From Liolophura sinensis (lineage: Eukaryota > Mollusca > Polyplacophora > Chitonida > Chitonidae): a stretch of DNA of 64,000 nucleotides. The notes under the pieces were generated by a model. That model was not told the DNA's origin. It did not search any database and saw only the letters and a program-made list of their open reading frames with translations. This document shows positions 26,101-39,475 of this stretch, one piece after another. Positions within the stretch are counted from its first letter, which is position 1. Every line of letters starts with the position of its first letter. Made by a program: the position numbers and the translations under genes. The stretch spans positions 28,013,385 through 28,077,384 of the forward strand of contig NC_088295.1 in the NCBI RefSeq assembly GCF_032854445.1, in the 5' to 3' direction.

Positions 26101-29100
26101 AAAACACATGACAAAAAGAATTGCTTTTAACATGCATGCATTTCTGTCTGCAAAGGGTATACTATCCTAATCTTGTCCCAAAGCTCTGATGCACTAGGAG
26201 TAACACATCATGTATAATACTGAACACTGCAGCATGAAGCATACAAATAACAAGATGTACAACACTGTTAGTGCACAGATATTAGCATACATGCTAATTC
26301 TGTCACTTAAGTTTCAGATTGTTACCACTAACTCTTTGCCCAGACACTTGGCATGGACAAGAATTCATGTTCACCTTAGTGAGTGCAATAATCAGAATGT
26401 CACTGGTCACTCAGTGTCCACATATGTTCTCTAATGGAAAATGGTAACTGATTCAGCCTGTATAGAAATACAGTGATAAAACATCTTTGTTTATGCATGC
26501 CCTTCAGACAGAGCCAGAGCTTGCACTTGAGGTTCTTCTGTTCATTAGACAAATGAAGAACTGTGAAGAGTGCATTGTAAAATAAAGTAGTTTTTTTTCG
26601 AATTTTTTGGGGGGTGATAATGAGATTTGAGATTGCCTGTGCGAGTGATAACCTAGACAATAAATTCAAGTAAATTGGATCCAATTTTGGTTTTTCAGGT
26701 TTCAAACCAGCTTTGAATAATTTAAATTGGTTAAAAAGTTGTATCTCAGATCCACTGCTTTGGCTTTAGTCTGGTTATTTTGATGCCCCATTGTTTTTGT
26801 GTTTTATTTCACTTGGTTGATTTACATGGTGACTGGGTTTACCGATATACTGTTACTGTGAATAATTTACATATTAATGTGTGTCGAGAAATAAACTAAT
26901 CTTGGATTGTCTTGTGTTGATTAGTTTGTTGTTGAAGACTGTAGATGTATGTACCTGGAGTTTGGTGTATGTTGTGAGCTGTAATCTTGGATTAGGGAAT
27001 TGTGTAGAGATTACACTATTTGTGCCTTCTGGCATACCAGTCCGGTGTGAATCTGGCGTCATGAATTTCTTATGATGAAGTCCGGCTTGTGTCTTCATTA
27101 ACGTTGTCCAAGCAGACAACACACTGAATTATTGATGAGACATCGGACAATTTTCCTGATCCGTAATTTTTTACACCAATCATCTGTTGAGTGTTCAGGC
27201 TCTGTTCCTAAATTACTCATCGACTGGATTTTACTCGTAGTCAGTGTTAAATTGTCAAAATTGTGCAAATTATCTCCTTGATCACCTGGTGCAAATGGAG
27301 AATTCAGGCTGTAATTTCTGTGTGAGGATCGATTTCTGTTATGATAGGACCTGAACAGAATACAAATCTTAACCAGATCGCCATTTGTCAGGCTTTTTAT
27401 TATTTGTTTACAAAAATTGTCATGGGTAGGTACAGAATCTCAAATGAATCTAGACCTTTACCCAAAACATCAGAGATTACATATACATATATTTTTTGAC
27501 TTAGTTTTTTGTTTGTTTCCCTTTTCTAGAGAGCTATTTGTTAATACCAATTTCTAATATCATATGATTTGGCTTTAATTTATTGATGACGCACTTCGTT
27601 ATGACCTTTGACCTTTATTAATACATATACGTGTATCTGTGATTGATATCTTTTATGTGCTATCCCCAATGTGTCTGCTTTGTTCTCATTGTGCCATTAA
27701 ACTGATGAATGTGTGCTGCTCCAATAGAAAGCCTGCACACAACTAGACTCTCTGGGGGAGATTCCATGTGCATTATCACTTTTAATCTATATTAAATTTT
27801 TTATACATGTAGATAAGTCAGTCTTAATTAAAGGCGCTGAAGTGAAACTGATCAATTACTTATAAAGTTTGAGTATTTATATAACCCTTGTGCTTTTGCA
27901 TGACATCAGGTAGTGAATTAAGGTCTGGCAGCATGGCTTCAGGGATGTCGTCATCCTACATGTATACACGAGATTCTCTGAAGGCTAAATACTTCCAGTT
28001 ATGATTAATACGACGAACACTGTGTAATACCCCAATGTTAAACTGTACATTTAATTATCATGCACTATTAACAGCACTTACTTATTTTCTCAAGGCCATT
28101 AACGATTGGATTGTGTAGAAGATGAAACTTTTTCTGTTTCCAAATCATTGAAGAATTTATGTTTGTGTTTGACATTGTATGTGTACCTTACTGATAAAAC
28201 ATGAAAGAATTTTGAGACAAAAAGATTTACATGTAGATGCAGATGTAATTTTAATTCAACACAATGTGACACACAATCAAATCTATTACATCACAAAGCA
28301 TCAGTAGTCTGTTTTGTGATTTAAACTTATTATAAGTACTTTTGAAAGACTTTTGAAAAGCTGTGTATAAATTGTCTACCTCCAGTTATCTATACATGTA
28401 GTATTTGGCTTCTTCAAGTATCTTTGCTTCCTAGAAATTGTATGGGCAGAGCTTTCTTTTGAACTCTCCATGCACCAGCTTGCACATCCAAAGACTTTTT
28501 AATATACGCGTGCACCCAGCAAATATATCAAACAAAAATCCTGGAGATGATCATGAAACTGGAATTGTGCAGCAGCTTTGTTAGGAAATAAGGGGTGAAG
28601 CCTGGCTGGTGGCTGACCTACCATCTTGGATTACATGTAGCTGTTGTTGGCATGTCATTAGGTGGCTATGTAGTCTCAAGGGTTGCTGGTTTTATTTTGC
28701 AATTCTGAGGACTGACTTTCTGGTAGATTGCCCACCCATTGATCTGGATTACCCAGGGGATATTTACTTACGCTTTCCACTACTTTACAAAATATAGCTG
28801 GAATAAATCAGGAGCTTCTTCCTTTTGACCTTATGTGCACTCTAAAAAAAGCTCTTATGATCAGGGTAATAAACAACATGCCTCGTAGCATTTTCGATGA
28901 GTTTGTGGAAGAGACTATGTCATATTTAATTGTCATGCTACATTAACAATCTGCGTAAGTGACAGTGAGCTTGTCAACTGTGAAAAATAGAAGCAGAGTG
29001 CAGGAAGGACTTCAGCCGGGATTTCTTGGGCCTTTTATAAAAATTGGCTGGATTTCCGTGTGGGCTGTTGAAAGCTTACAGTTATCTATAGCTTAAAACT

Positions 29101-30102
29101 TCAGTACTGGTATGAAAATTTCAGGTATCTTTGTTCCTTAGTGTTGTGATTGGGAGTTTTATCGTACTACAGTTGACCCGTCAAAATCTGAGGGATCTGA
29201 ATTCATCCAGCTTATATTCTTGCCTGAAATAGTAAATATGCATAAGGTGGAGAACAGTGATGTCTACATACATTATGTACATGTAGAATATATGCCTGGA
29301 TACCTTCTTGGTGATGTGAATTAAAGCCTTTGCTGGCCAAGTGCACCAATAGGTTGTCCTGGAGGATTATTGGAAGCAACTGGGTTATTGGGAACTGAGA
29401 GCAGCGGATCAGACCCATGGTTTTAGTTAATCTAGAGCTTGAGCATCTTCTACTTTTCTGCTATTTGAAAACATCTGTGTGTAGCTGTATCCGTTTATCT
29501 ACCCATGTATCTGCCCGTGTTTGCCCCCAGATTGACGCCTTTCCGCAGTTTCTAAATTTTGTCAACATTTTCGACATAAAAGTAGAATGTAGGTTGACTT
29601 TGTTGAGCTGGCTGAGTTGGTTAGAACTGCTGTGTGCATGGAGACATCTCTGACTCAGTTGGCTATAAACATGATAAAATGTTTCTTCCACTGCACCCTA
29701 AACAGGTCGTGACAAAATTGGCGCCCTGAGACCAGTTCCTGCTGGTTTTGTTGTGGCAAATTGAGGGATTTTCCTGTGTCAAAATTGCTGTTACATAATG
29801 AATGATTGTGGTTAGGATGAGAATAGCACAGGTATATAGCTTCTGGGCATCACGCCGTGCTCTAACATTAATTATTACAACATCCTAGGATGCAATTAGC
29901 TTCAAGTGCCCCAGTTGTGTGCTTAAGCACATAAAACAAGGAAGACCTGAAAAACATTGTGTTCCATTTCATTAAAGCGTATTACTGAGAAGCCTTAGCG
30001 AAACAGAAGATATCTTTGGCAAAGATGGTGGTAAATGCTGTGCCTGAGAAGGGTATATATAGCAATCTCAGAATCACCATTCCTGCTAGTAAGAGAATGA
30101 TG

Positions 30103-30129
30103 ACCGTAACGGTATGATGGCGCCATCAT
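30103..30129. other. Two adjacent perfect palindromes
   Basis: ACCGT-A-ACGGT (30103-30113) is immediately followed by ATGATGGCGCCATCAT (30114-30129). The first holds inverted Myb-like CCGTT/AACGG half sites. The second is a back-to-back YY1-like GATGGCGCCATC. Both lie in a CG-richer patch of the large intron. Function is unknown. Confidence 0.5.
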
Positions 30130-30814
30130 TAGGCTTTCCAATCTGCCTGAAAGGTTTTTTACGGTAGAATTTCTCTCGGGCCAATAACAAAAGCAGTGGT
30201 AAAGTAGCAGGGCTGCTTAATGCTTATTGTAAAAACTTGAGAATGCTGCCTAGCTTTGGGCTAGACTGATAAGTAACAAATACCACCAATGATTTCCCCA
30301 GTAATTATCATTCAGTTAGAGATTCTTTATGTCATGTAAAATACTGCAATTAGACTACATGTTTTATTTCACACATAAAATAGTAGTTTGGCATTTTGTA
30401 GATAAGATGTGCTGGTCATGTGAAGTGGGTGTTATATGTTGCCAGATATAAAACAATCAAGGAGCTAAAGTGATTGTACTCCAAGATTAAACCAGGGTAT
30501 TCTAAGGACATACCACCACATGTATTGGTGTGCTACAGGATGAAGATCTGTAAAATTTATGCAGTTTAATTTTGAGGATGTGTGCAATAGTTAACTCTTT
30601 TGTTCTTGTCAGTAATACATCGCTGTGTGTGTATAGTTTTTCTCGTAAAATATCAGCAGTGCTGCCCCTGCCACCTAAGAGCAGAGGGTGAAGTGTTTTT
30701 GCACATATTTGAACTGGCTTGTGTCACTGGGCAGAAATGTTGAACAGTCATGTTTATTGAAACTATAATTGTGTTGTACAAGTTTAAGTGTTCATGTCCA
30801 GTATGTTGCTCTTG

Positions 30815-31180
30815 ATGGTGTTAGGAAGTTGCCAGAGTTGGTCAGAAAGGTTGTCAAGCATTATTGTGGCTTTTGGCTGCTCACTGTGTTGTTATGGATG
30901 GTGTCTCTTACATCAGTAAACACAGTTGTTCATGAATGTTTTCACTTTGTTTCATGAGATGGTTTCTTTCGCATCAGTTGCCAGAGTCGATCAGAAAAGT
31001 TGTTAAGCATTTGTGGCTTAATACTGTTCCATATCAGTGAACAGAGTTGGTCAAAAAACATCAGGCATTTTTGGTTTTAGGCTGATCCCTGTGTGGTTCT
31101 TGGTGGTCACTTCCACATTAGGGAATTGGCAGAGTTGGTCAGAAAAGTTTTTGGGCTTGTGGTTGTAGGCTGGCCCTCCA
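30815..31180. repeat. Degenerate tandem repeat around a CAGAGTTGGTCAGAAA core
   Basis: About five diverged units of 60-100 bp carry versions of TTGCCAGAGTTGGTCAGAAA near 30829, 30977, 31043 and 31127, usually followed by TGTGGCTT and ending ACATCAG or ATATCAG. An old, unequal tandem array. Confidence 0.6.
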
Positions 31181-34100
31181 AGTAAACTGATCAATGCGGG
31201 ATTTATAAGCGGCCACAGTCGTATGATGTGGTCATGTCAGGTCACACTGGGCTTTGCCTACAAGGTCTGCTTGGCCTAACCAAAGTGTTAATATAACATT
31301 TAACAATTGACAGACCACTTCCTGCCTCATACACTCAGATGTATTGATTTCCTCTGGTCCTTCCCTGAAATAATGTGAAATACCTGCATCTCTTGGATGG
31401 GAGCTCGGTCATGGTGAATTTAATAGATTTGACACCCCTTTATTCATGTCACATGTCAACGCTGTCGGGAATAAAAGCAAACATACCTGAGAAACAAGAC
31501 AAACATTTGTGAGAAACAAGAAAAACATTTGTTAGGAACTGTGGGTATAACATTTCCTGATTTTCTGAAGAGTTTCTAGGTATTTTCTTGATAACAATAA
31601 ATGAATTTTTGACTTCCTTGAACTTGATATCAGTTTATAGTGTGAGGTTAAAGGTTATCCTGTATCACAACTGTGCTTGGTCTAAATTTCCGACACAGGT
31701 AGTGTCATTGTGGGGAATTTAAATTAAATCAATGCTGATGTATTCTTTGCCCGAGACAATAGTGAATACTGGTACAGTATTGTGTTACACTGTGTTACAC
31801 TTCCTGTGGAAAGCACAAAATCAACTCAGTTTTCAGTCTTTCGTTTTAAGAGTAACATTTCTGTAATTTAGCACATTACAATCAGGCGAAGAGATTTTGG
31901 TTTTACATTTACAACCAGAACAGTGTTTTAGTAATATAAATGGTATACCCTAATTGACTATAAATTCTGTCCATGACAAACTTGCCCAGTTTTCCTGACT
32001 TTGAGAGTTTTGTTGATTTTAAAACAGTTCTTTGAGGTTTGCTTGGAACATGGGGTGATATTCTACTGGAAAATTGTAAGTTTCAGCACCAAAAATATTT
32101 TATGACATTTATTTGCCTCCAAAAATGCACTTTAGGGGGCGAAATTTTAGGTCATCTAGGGTATTTTCATCTATTTCATCAGAGTTTCTTATGCAAAAAT
32201 AGAATGCCTTTTTTTTACACATGTATGTTTACTTGTGGCTGTTTAAAAGCTGTCCTTGAATTCTGTTCTGTGCATGCACATTTATCCATAAAAAATACCA
32301 TCTGATTTTGCTGGAGGAAATTACTCTATATTCTGTTTACACTGGATGACACAGAGCTATAGTGAAGAGTTGCTGGGGATGATGGAAGCCCTGTATCATA
32401 TAAGTGGCCACAGCTCATTATTTATAGTCTGGCTTATCAGGATCATTACAACCATATGCTTGGGAATATTTGCCCCACAGATTATTGACCATGAAGCTCC
32501 CAGACTGTTGATATACTGAGTCTAACAATGGGTTTGATAGGGTTGAGGAACTGTCGTCATTGTCTAGGAAGGCGAGATATGGAGGCGGGGTCTGGATGAC
32601 CCATGGATTTAGTATCCTAGAGCATCATCATCAATGTCAGCACCTGATGACCCAGAATCTGTTTCAGCACTTGGTTTAATTGGTAGGGTGATTTCGCAAA
32701 GCTCCAGTGTTCACCTCCCAACACATTAAAAGATCGCATTTCCGTTGCCAGGAATGCGTTTATTAAGCCATACATGTAGATGTTGCACCAAGCCCTTTAC
32801 CTAGCAGGATATGTGGAGTGTTGTACTTTACATTGCATCAAAGCTTGCGTTTATTTAAGTTCTAACAGCAGATTTTTGTCGTAAAACAAGTTTAAACTTA
32901 ATTTGTGAACGAATCCAGTGATTACAGTAATATATCTCTTGTTAGGTACAGACTTTGATTTTGGGCTTTTTTACTGCTTTTTCACAGTGGGAAGAAATTA
33001 TCCAAAGATGATAGACCCATGTGAATTACCTGCATTTTGCTCATTCTTTGTAACATGTATTAAGTGGTGATTTTCACTGTTATTGTTTATAATAATACAG
33101 TATGTTTGAAAGAATTCTTTAATTTTTTGCATTAATGTCTCTTGTTTATATAAATCTCATACATTGTTGCATGGTGATACCTTAAAATGTCCTGGGATTA
33201 TCTGGAATGCTTCACGATATTCTTTTTGCATCCTAGTGACAGTGACATTCTTCGATATTTATCATTGATTTCTCAGACAAATTAAAACTGTGTATTCATA
33301 ATTTATAATTCTGTGCAAACAATAGTGCCATACTTTTAAGACTGGGGACAAATGTGGTGTCAGTGTGTGCTCTAATTGGGCTATGTCCAGCATGAAACCA
33401 GGAATCAATACATAGGTCCACAGGTTTTAACCACACTGGACTTATAGGCCTGATGGTGGTGATTTAGAAAAGCGTTTTACTCACCCCATTGAAATCAATC
33501 ACAGACTCAGGTCAATGTCTCTAGAGGGTGGGAGATTGACCAGGCTCTGGTGGCAAGGGTTATTCTGCCAACCTGTTATCATTCTTTCATACCAAACAGA
33601 GGTGATTTGTTAGGGGCAGAGCAAATCCCGGTGGACAAAGAATGCTGGTCACCCCCAACTGATTTACGTCTAGCCATTGCACCATAGCAGACCTGTTCAC
33701 CAGTTAATCTGACCCATGAGATGAATGATCTAAAGCTAAGTTTGATTGAGTTAACATGATTTCCTCTGCTGAAAGGAATTGGTTTATTTTGTTACTCCTG
33801 TCTTCGCTTTGTCAACAGTAAACTGTCAAGCACTTCCAATAATTAGATCTCACAACACATGAACTCGTCAAAGCCAACAAATTCCTGCATGGCTTGTTTG
33901 CATCAGCAGAGAAGACGCTCAGTTGATTACAACTGGAGTGTCCACCAGGCTGTACATTATTACATGCCTGGCAGTAGTTATCAATAGGACTATCCAGGAA
34001 GTAGGGGTTTTTTTTTCAAATTGGAAATATTATCTCAAAAGTGTGATGCATCGGCTTCCATTTCTTTCATTTGATACTAATAAAGAAAAGTGTTCTTCAT

Positions 34101-37100
34101 CTTGTTCGGTATTATATCAGATCTTCGTTCTTTTCTTGTTCCGAACGCAATTATTTTCAGGTGACTGGATACAGTAATTGATTAGAAAGTGCAAGGTACC
34201 TGGGTTTTTTTTGAACAGTTTAGTTTATTTTGAGGAGTTTCAGTTTCAACATTAATGTGAAATATGTAACTTTGCATTCTCTGATTGCATGACTTGATGT
34301 GAAATAATTTTTTATTGCTTCAACAACGTACTGCATATCAGTGGGGTTTCTTTTTTTGACAAAAACTACGTTGCATGCTGCAATAGTTGCCTGAGATGGC
34401 TGTATGTGCATGTAATTAGCCATTAAGGAGATGAGGCACCTCAGGTACTTTCAAAAAGCTTTGAAAAATTGTGTCTTAGAATGTCTTAGAATTTCACATC
34501 TGTTTTCTTAGGCTAGTTTAATTATTTGAGAAAAAAAAATTGAAGGAAAAATCTGTGATTGAATATTAGGATTTTTCTAATATTAAACATGTAGTCCATA
34601 GACTGTTCTGTAAATGGCATGTTCCACTCTTTTTTCCCAGTATGATATTAATTGGCTGTGATGTTTACAATCAAACGCTTCTTTGAAGTCCTGAAAATGC
34701 CAGTGCAGTTCCATTCTAGCCACTGTGCCTGGTGACAGTCAATACTTTGTCCACTCCACCACCCATCGAGAAAGATTTTACCTGGAGTGGACACCATGCA
34801 ATCAGCTGAAATGCTTTACGGTTGTTAAGATACATGTGACATATTTTAAATGATTTTTCTCCATATCTTCTTGAATGTAATTGTAACATAACCCTTCATA
34901 TTTCTTCCTGAAATTTTACAACTGTAAGGCCACAAAGATCCATTAATTATATCAATGTGATCAAAGTGCATGGATTTTATATGAACAGCTTTCCCTGTTT
35001 GTGATCCTGAACAGTTTGTTGAAGTCTACAGCAGGACAGCTAAAGGCTCTTTCTCTCAATATGAGATCCATGTATCAGATTTTTAGGAAAGTTATCATAG
35101 TTATTTGTATGTTTTTACAGTACCATTAAAGTGCTGATTACATACTGGAACATTTATTTGTGTGCATAGTTACAGTTATTAGGAGCAGTTAGACATGTCA
35201 CAAGTCATTATAGGCTGATGACAGTTAGAAGGGTATGACAACTGTTGAAAAAAAATTGTTTTTTTCTGTTCTTTGTTTTGAAGTGAAAAGGAAACCTTAT
35301 TTAAGCTGGAAACTGATCTGGAAATAAGCTAATTTTCACATCACGATCCCTTTTTTAGTGGTACAGTTCATGTCCTGTGGATTTTCGTTAATGAATGGTT
35401 GGATTTTATTGGGCTGTGATTGTGGGGCTTGCCAGTGTGTCAGAGGGATGTACACCCCCATTTCCAACACTTCCTGCTCAAGTGACTTGTATGTACTGGC
35501 AAGCAGAGCTTACCAATGAAAGACCTTAATTTCCAAAGTAGTATTTCCGTTCCTTATCACTTTTTTTTATCAGAGAAATATAAAAAAAAAACGAATAATG
35601 TGATTTTGTAGTAGTTGGATTGGTAGGAAAAAGTTAGTATGTTGTCATTCAATTACAATACTGTTTTCGGGAACTTCAGCTGGCAAAGTGCAGTTCAGGA
35701 TGAAAAGAGTGATTTCCCTTGAAAATATCAAATATGTGGTATAATGTACAAACACACTATACACTGACATTAGGATGTATATTTAATAAAAGGACAAAAC
35801 AACAAATTAAATGGACTTTGTTAAATAGTTTAGTGGAATTATCAGTTAGTAGCGTCTGTAGATGTTTACAACTTTCATGGGTAATTAAGTACATGGCTTG
35901 GCAAACAGCTTGAAAGGGATAGGCCGAGTATTTTCCCAGTGTTCTGTACACCTAAGCTAATTCCTAAACCTTTTCAACCACCACTGCGACCAATATTTTG
36001 AAAGATTCTGAGAGAACTGTGGGAAATAACGAAATAATCTGCATAATTTTATGAAGCTTGCATCTTTATTGACACAAACAAATTATTTTTGGTGTCATTT
36101 TCATAATAATTGTAGGCATAATCAAAATTCCACTGAAAAAAAGTGCTTTAGTGGTTGAAAAGGTTGAAGATTTAGCATGTAAAACATGTGGCCATTTTAT
36201 TCAGTATGTTACAAAATTCCTGAGCTCCACAAGTCTATTTACATGTACATTTACATATTAGAATCCCTTTTAATGTACATATTTGAGTACTTTGTGTATA
36301 TAGAGTTGAAGTGTACTATACCATGAAGGTCCTTGTTAGCCTTGCTACACAGTCTATTTCTATGTATTATTTTGAGAAAACTTGTATAGATCAAACATTG
36401 GGAAAGTTGGTATATTTCTGAAAACATTACAATTTGGGCTACACAGGAAAAATTGCAAATTTTGATTTGATTGGGACTTATTGATATGTAGTATGGCTTC
36501 TTTAAAATAAAACTCAAATCCCTTACGCTGCAGCTTTTCTATTCGGGAATGTTGAAAAACATTTTTAAAACATGACATACAGTAAGCAGTCAAAGAAAGC
36601 AGTCATATGAAGTCCATATGAGGCATATGCTTTTATTTCTGTGAATATACTGAAAATTTGTTGACTCTGATAGGGGAAAACTTGAAAGTTGGTGATGGAG
36701 AAAGAGACGTTAAGGATCGCTCTTGGCAAATTTGTATGCATTTTGATTATTCTAATGTGTCTTTTTTGATAGTATAGTTATTCCATAATGTGTATATAAT
36801 TTTAAACAATAAGGAGCATATCATCAGAAGTTTTGGCCCACAAGACAAGCCCTTGATCAGTGAGGTTGTGTGCTTTATGAACCACTTCCGCCTGGTTTTA
36901 CTGAGGCTTTATGACAGCTGGATTGTGCTGCTCGGTTCTGTTCAGTTTTTTTTTTCACTCATAAACTTCTCCATCATGACTATAAATTGCACCAAGAATT
37001 GTTAAGAATAGATTATGATAACTTTTAATGCTTAAAGTGGTATGTCCTGTTAGTATGCCCTAGTAAATAAACTGGAATTATCATTTTGTCTTCATCTTTC

Positions 37101-37299
37101 ATTCAGATGTCATTAAAATATATTTTTTGTGAATGTTATTGTTTTCAGTGGTATTAAAACAACTGAAGGCTGGCAAACCTGTCCTCTCCTATTTTACCTC
37201 AGTAGAAGATAATAGTTATACATAAGTATACCAGTACTAATGGAGATAGAAAGATATTGGTTGATGGATGTCACTAAACAACCAGAGGAAGAAAGGCCT

Positions 37300-37444
37300 T
37301 GATTAATAAAGCCAGCCACATGCAGATGGTTGGGAGTTTCCCACCGAGCTCTTGGTTTCCTCCCACCATAATGCTGGCTGCCGTTGTAGAAGCGAAATAT
37401 TCTTGAGTACGACGTAAAACACCAATCAAATAAATAACTAAATA
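37300..37444 (+). repeat. SINE-A copy, 5' degraded
   Basis: Recognisable from GCAGATGGTTGGG through CCTCCCACCATAATGCTGGC and TTGAGTACGACGTAAAACACC to an (AAAT)n-like tail. The tRNA-like head is eroded or truncated. Confidence 0.85.
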
Positions 37445-37748
37445 ATTATTGTAAATAGATGTTTTCAAACCTCTCAACACTAGTACAGCTACAGTACAGC
37501 CTTGTGGTAACGGTGAGGTAATCTCCATTCACATGTTTTACTGGTAAATATGGCATTAAGTATCACATGGCATTGTTGATGTTGACCAATCAAATAAATG
37601 ACTAAATAATTAATGTAAATAGATGTTTTCAAACCTCTCAACACTAGTACAGCTACAGTACAGCCTTGTGGTAACGGTGAGGTAATCTCCACTCACACGT
37701 TTTACTGGTAAATATGGCATTAAGTATCACATTCCATTGTTGATGTTG
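37421..37748. repeat. 164 bp tandem duplication that includes a SINE tail
   Basis: Units 37421-37584 and 37585-37748 are nearly identical over CCAATCAAATAAAT through AACACTAGTACAGCTACAG to CATTGTTGATGTTGA. The unit starts inside the SINE-A 3' end (ACCAATCAAATAAAT), so the duplication occurred after the SINE inserted. Confidence 0.95.
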
Positions 37749-37770
37749 ATCAAAGAAATATTCAAATTTG

Positions 37771-37850
37771 ATTTTCTTTCTTTTTCTCTTTTTCAGGTAA
37801 GTGTTTCAAGACTTTTTTGTGTGCATGAGTTTGAAGACTGAAAGGTATGT
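37771..37850 (+). promoter_or_regulatory. Putative recursive splice (ratchet) site with 48 nt RS-exon
   Basis: A long pyrimidine tract (37771-37793) ends in CAG at 37794-37796 and is followed at once by GTAAGTG (37797-37803), a juxtaposed 3' and 5' splice site. This arrangement defines zero-nucleotide ratchet points in long introns. A second strong donor, AAAG|GTATGT, lies 48 nt downstream (exon end 37844), as in RS-exons whose recognition by exon definition precedes recursive splicing. If the 48 nt were retained after exon A, the phase-2 reading gives AGG then TAA, an immediate stop. The site lies close to the middle of the putative intron: 19,854 nt after exon A and 22,381 nt before exon C. 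Confidence 0.6.
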
Positions 37851-38189
37851 TTTCTTATTTTCGAAACAATGGATGCTCAATACAGGGGATATGTCCATAT
37901 GCATGAAACCACGTCAGTAAGTGCTCTTATTTTTCAGATTTCCTGAAACATTATCTGAAAAGGTACATGTATCAATTAACTTAGTGCTAGGCACTAAAGG
38001 ATTGACAACAGCTGTTAATGGTACTTGTGCAACTGTTATCCATGGAATTTCTAAAGTAATATCTAAAGTAGGCTGAGGATACAGGTAGCATTTACAGAGA
38101 GTCAGTAGACTACACATCATTGAACATAAACAGTCTTATAGTGCTTTTAAATGGACAAAACTTAAATTAAAAAAAAAATGCGAAGTCAA

Positions 38190-38226
38190 ATATAAGTAAA
38201 ACACCAATCAAATAAATAAATAAATT
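38190..38226 (+). repeat. SINE-A 3' tail remnant
   Basis: Only GTAAAACACCAATCAAATAA and the (AAAT)n tail are left. The flanks carry similar AAATTAAAAAAA and AAGTCAAATA blocks on both sides. Confidence 0.6.
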
Positions 38227-39475
38227 AAAAAAACAATTTTAAGTCAAATACTGTAATAATGGAAATGGCAATGCACTGAAAAAGCTGCATATAATTATGA
38301 CTAAGGGAAGATTTTCCCCACAAGATGGAATTAATATCACAGTACAACAGTCATCTTAATGGGAACATTACATTTTTTAAAAATAATTATGTAAAGAAAT
38401 AGTGTATTTACAGATTTTGGGGCTGACATCTGATTTAAAATCCTTATTAACATAGGACCAGATGTTGCAAATGAAGGGAAACAACCCTGTAAGAAAAAAT
38501 ATTTCTGATTTTAAGTAAAAGGGGGGGACTACTCTGACAGCAATGTTCTTTCCATATCATGGCTGAAGTCCATTTTATTACAGTACAGTGGCAGTGTTGA
38601 TGAGAAAACTTTGGAAAGTTACTTAGACATTTCAGAAGTAGCACTTGACACATCCTCTTCTTATGTATTCTCTGTAATCACATTGTCCCAAATTGTTTCA
38701 TTCCAGCTTACTTATTCCATAGCCGTTGCCTTTGTTAACTTAATATCCATCAGTTTACTTCACATTAATCATCTTCCTAACCAGCCATTTGTTAATCAGA
38801 TTCCGATTACATCACTGAAATTTTGTGTGCTCATGGTCATTTTCTTGTCATTAATTTTCCTCACACGCACGCCTTTAGTCAAATTTTCTTGTCGTAAATG
38901 TACTATTAGTAGTCAGTTTTACGGTACATTGATCCTTGTCGCTGGCTGCATACGCCCACTCCCTGCCGGAGGAAACTTGGAGCAATGTTCATGGTAATAT
39001 AACAGTCTTATTAAACTCATGGCTCTTGGCAGATCTGCCAAATAAAGCCTGCACCAGTGAACGAGATATGCCGGTAGATATATTCCTGATATGTGTAAAT
39101 ATTCAGTGGCTATTTGGCGCAGACTGACCTATCAGGTATTGCTCTATCAAAAATCAATAGTCAATTTCCATGTAGTTTTTGACCAGCAGAGTTATCTGTC
39201 TGCCAGAAGGATGAATGTATAACAAGAAACCCATGGCCTGAGGAAAAGTTGTGGGTGGTGCCAGATCATGCACTGCTCAAGGTTATCATGAGTGGTCAAG
39301 GACAAAGCTCACTCAACTTGTGACATTAGCAATTTGTTGTCAGTAGTTAAACGAATATTAGTTATTCGTTGTTAATTCTACTTTTGTAAGAAAGAAGTTT
39401 TTGATGTTGTGAGTTTTTTTGCATCAGTTGTTGAGCCGTAGTAGTAATTATTAAGTGATTAAGTAATTTAGCAAT

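Noticed and set aside
31491-31533. Short direct repeat GAGAAACAAGA(C/A)AAACATTTGT
   Set aside because: A two-copy repeat of about 22 bp, too small and common in AT-rich DNA to mean more than local slippage.
38611-38997. 128-codon plus-strand open frame, hydrophobic
   Set aside because: It starts at a non-ATG codon; the hydrophobic residues follow from T-rich sequence. No splice context or recognised motif.
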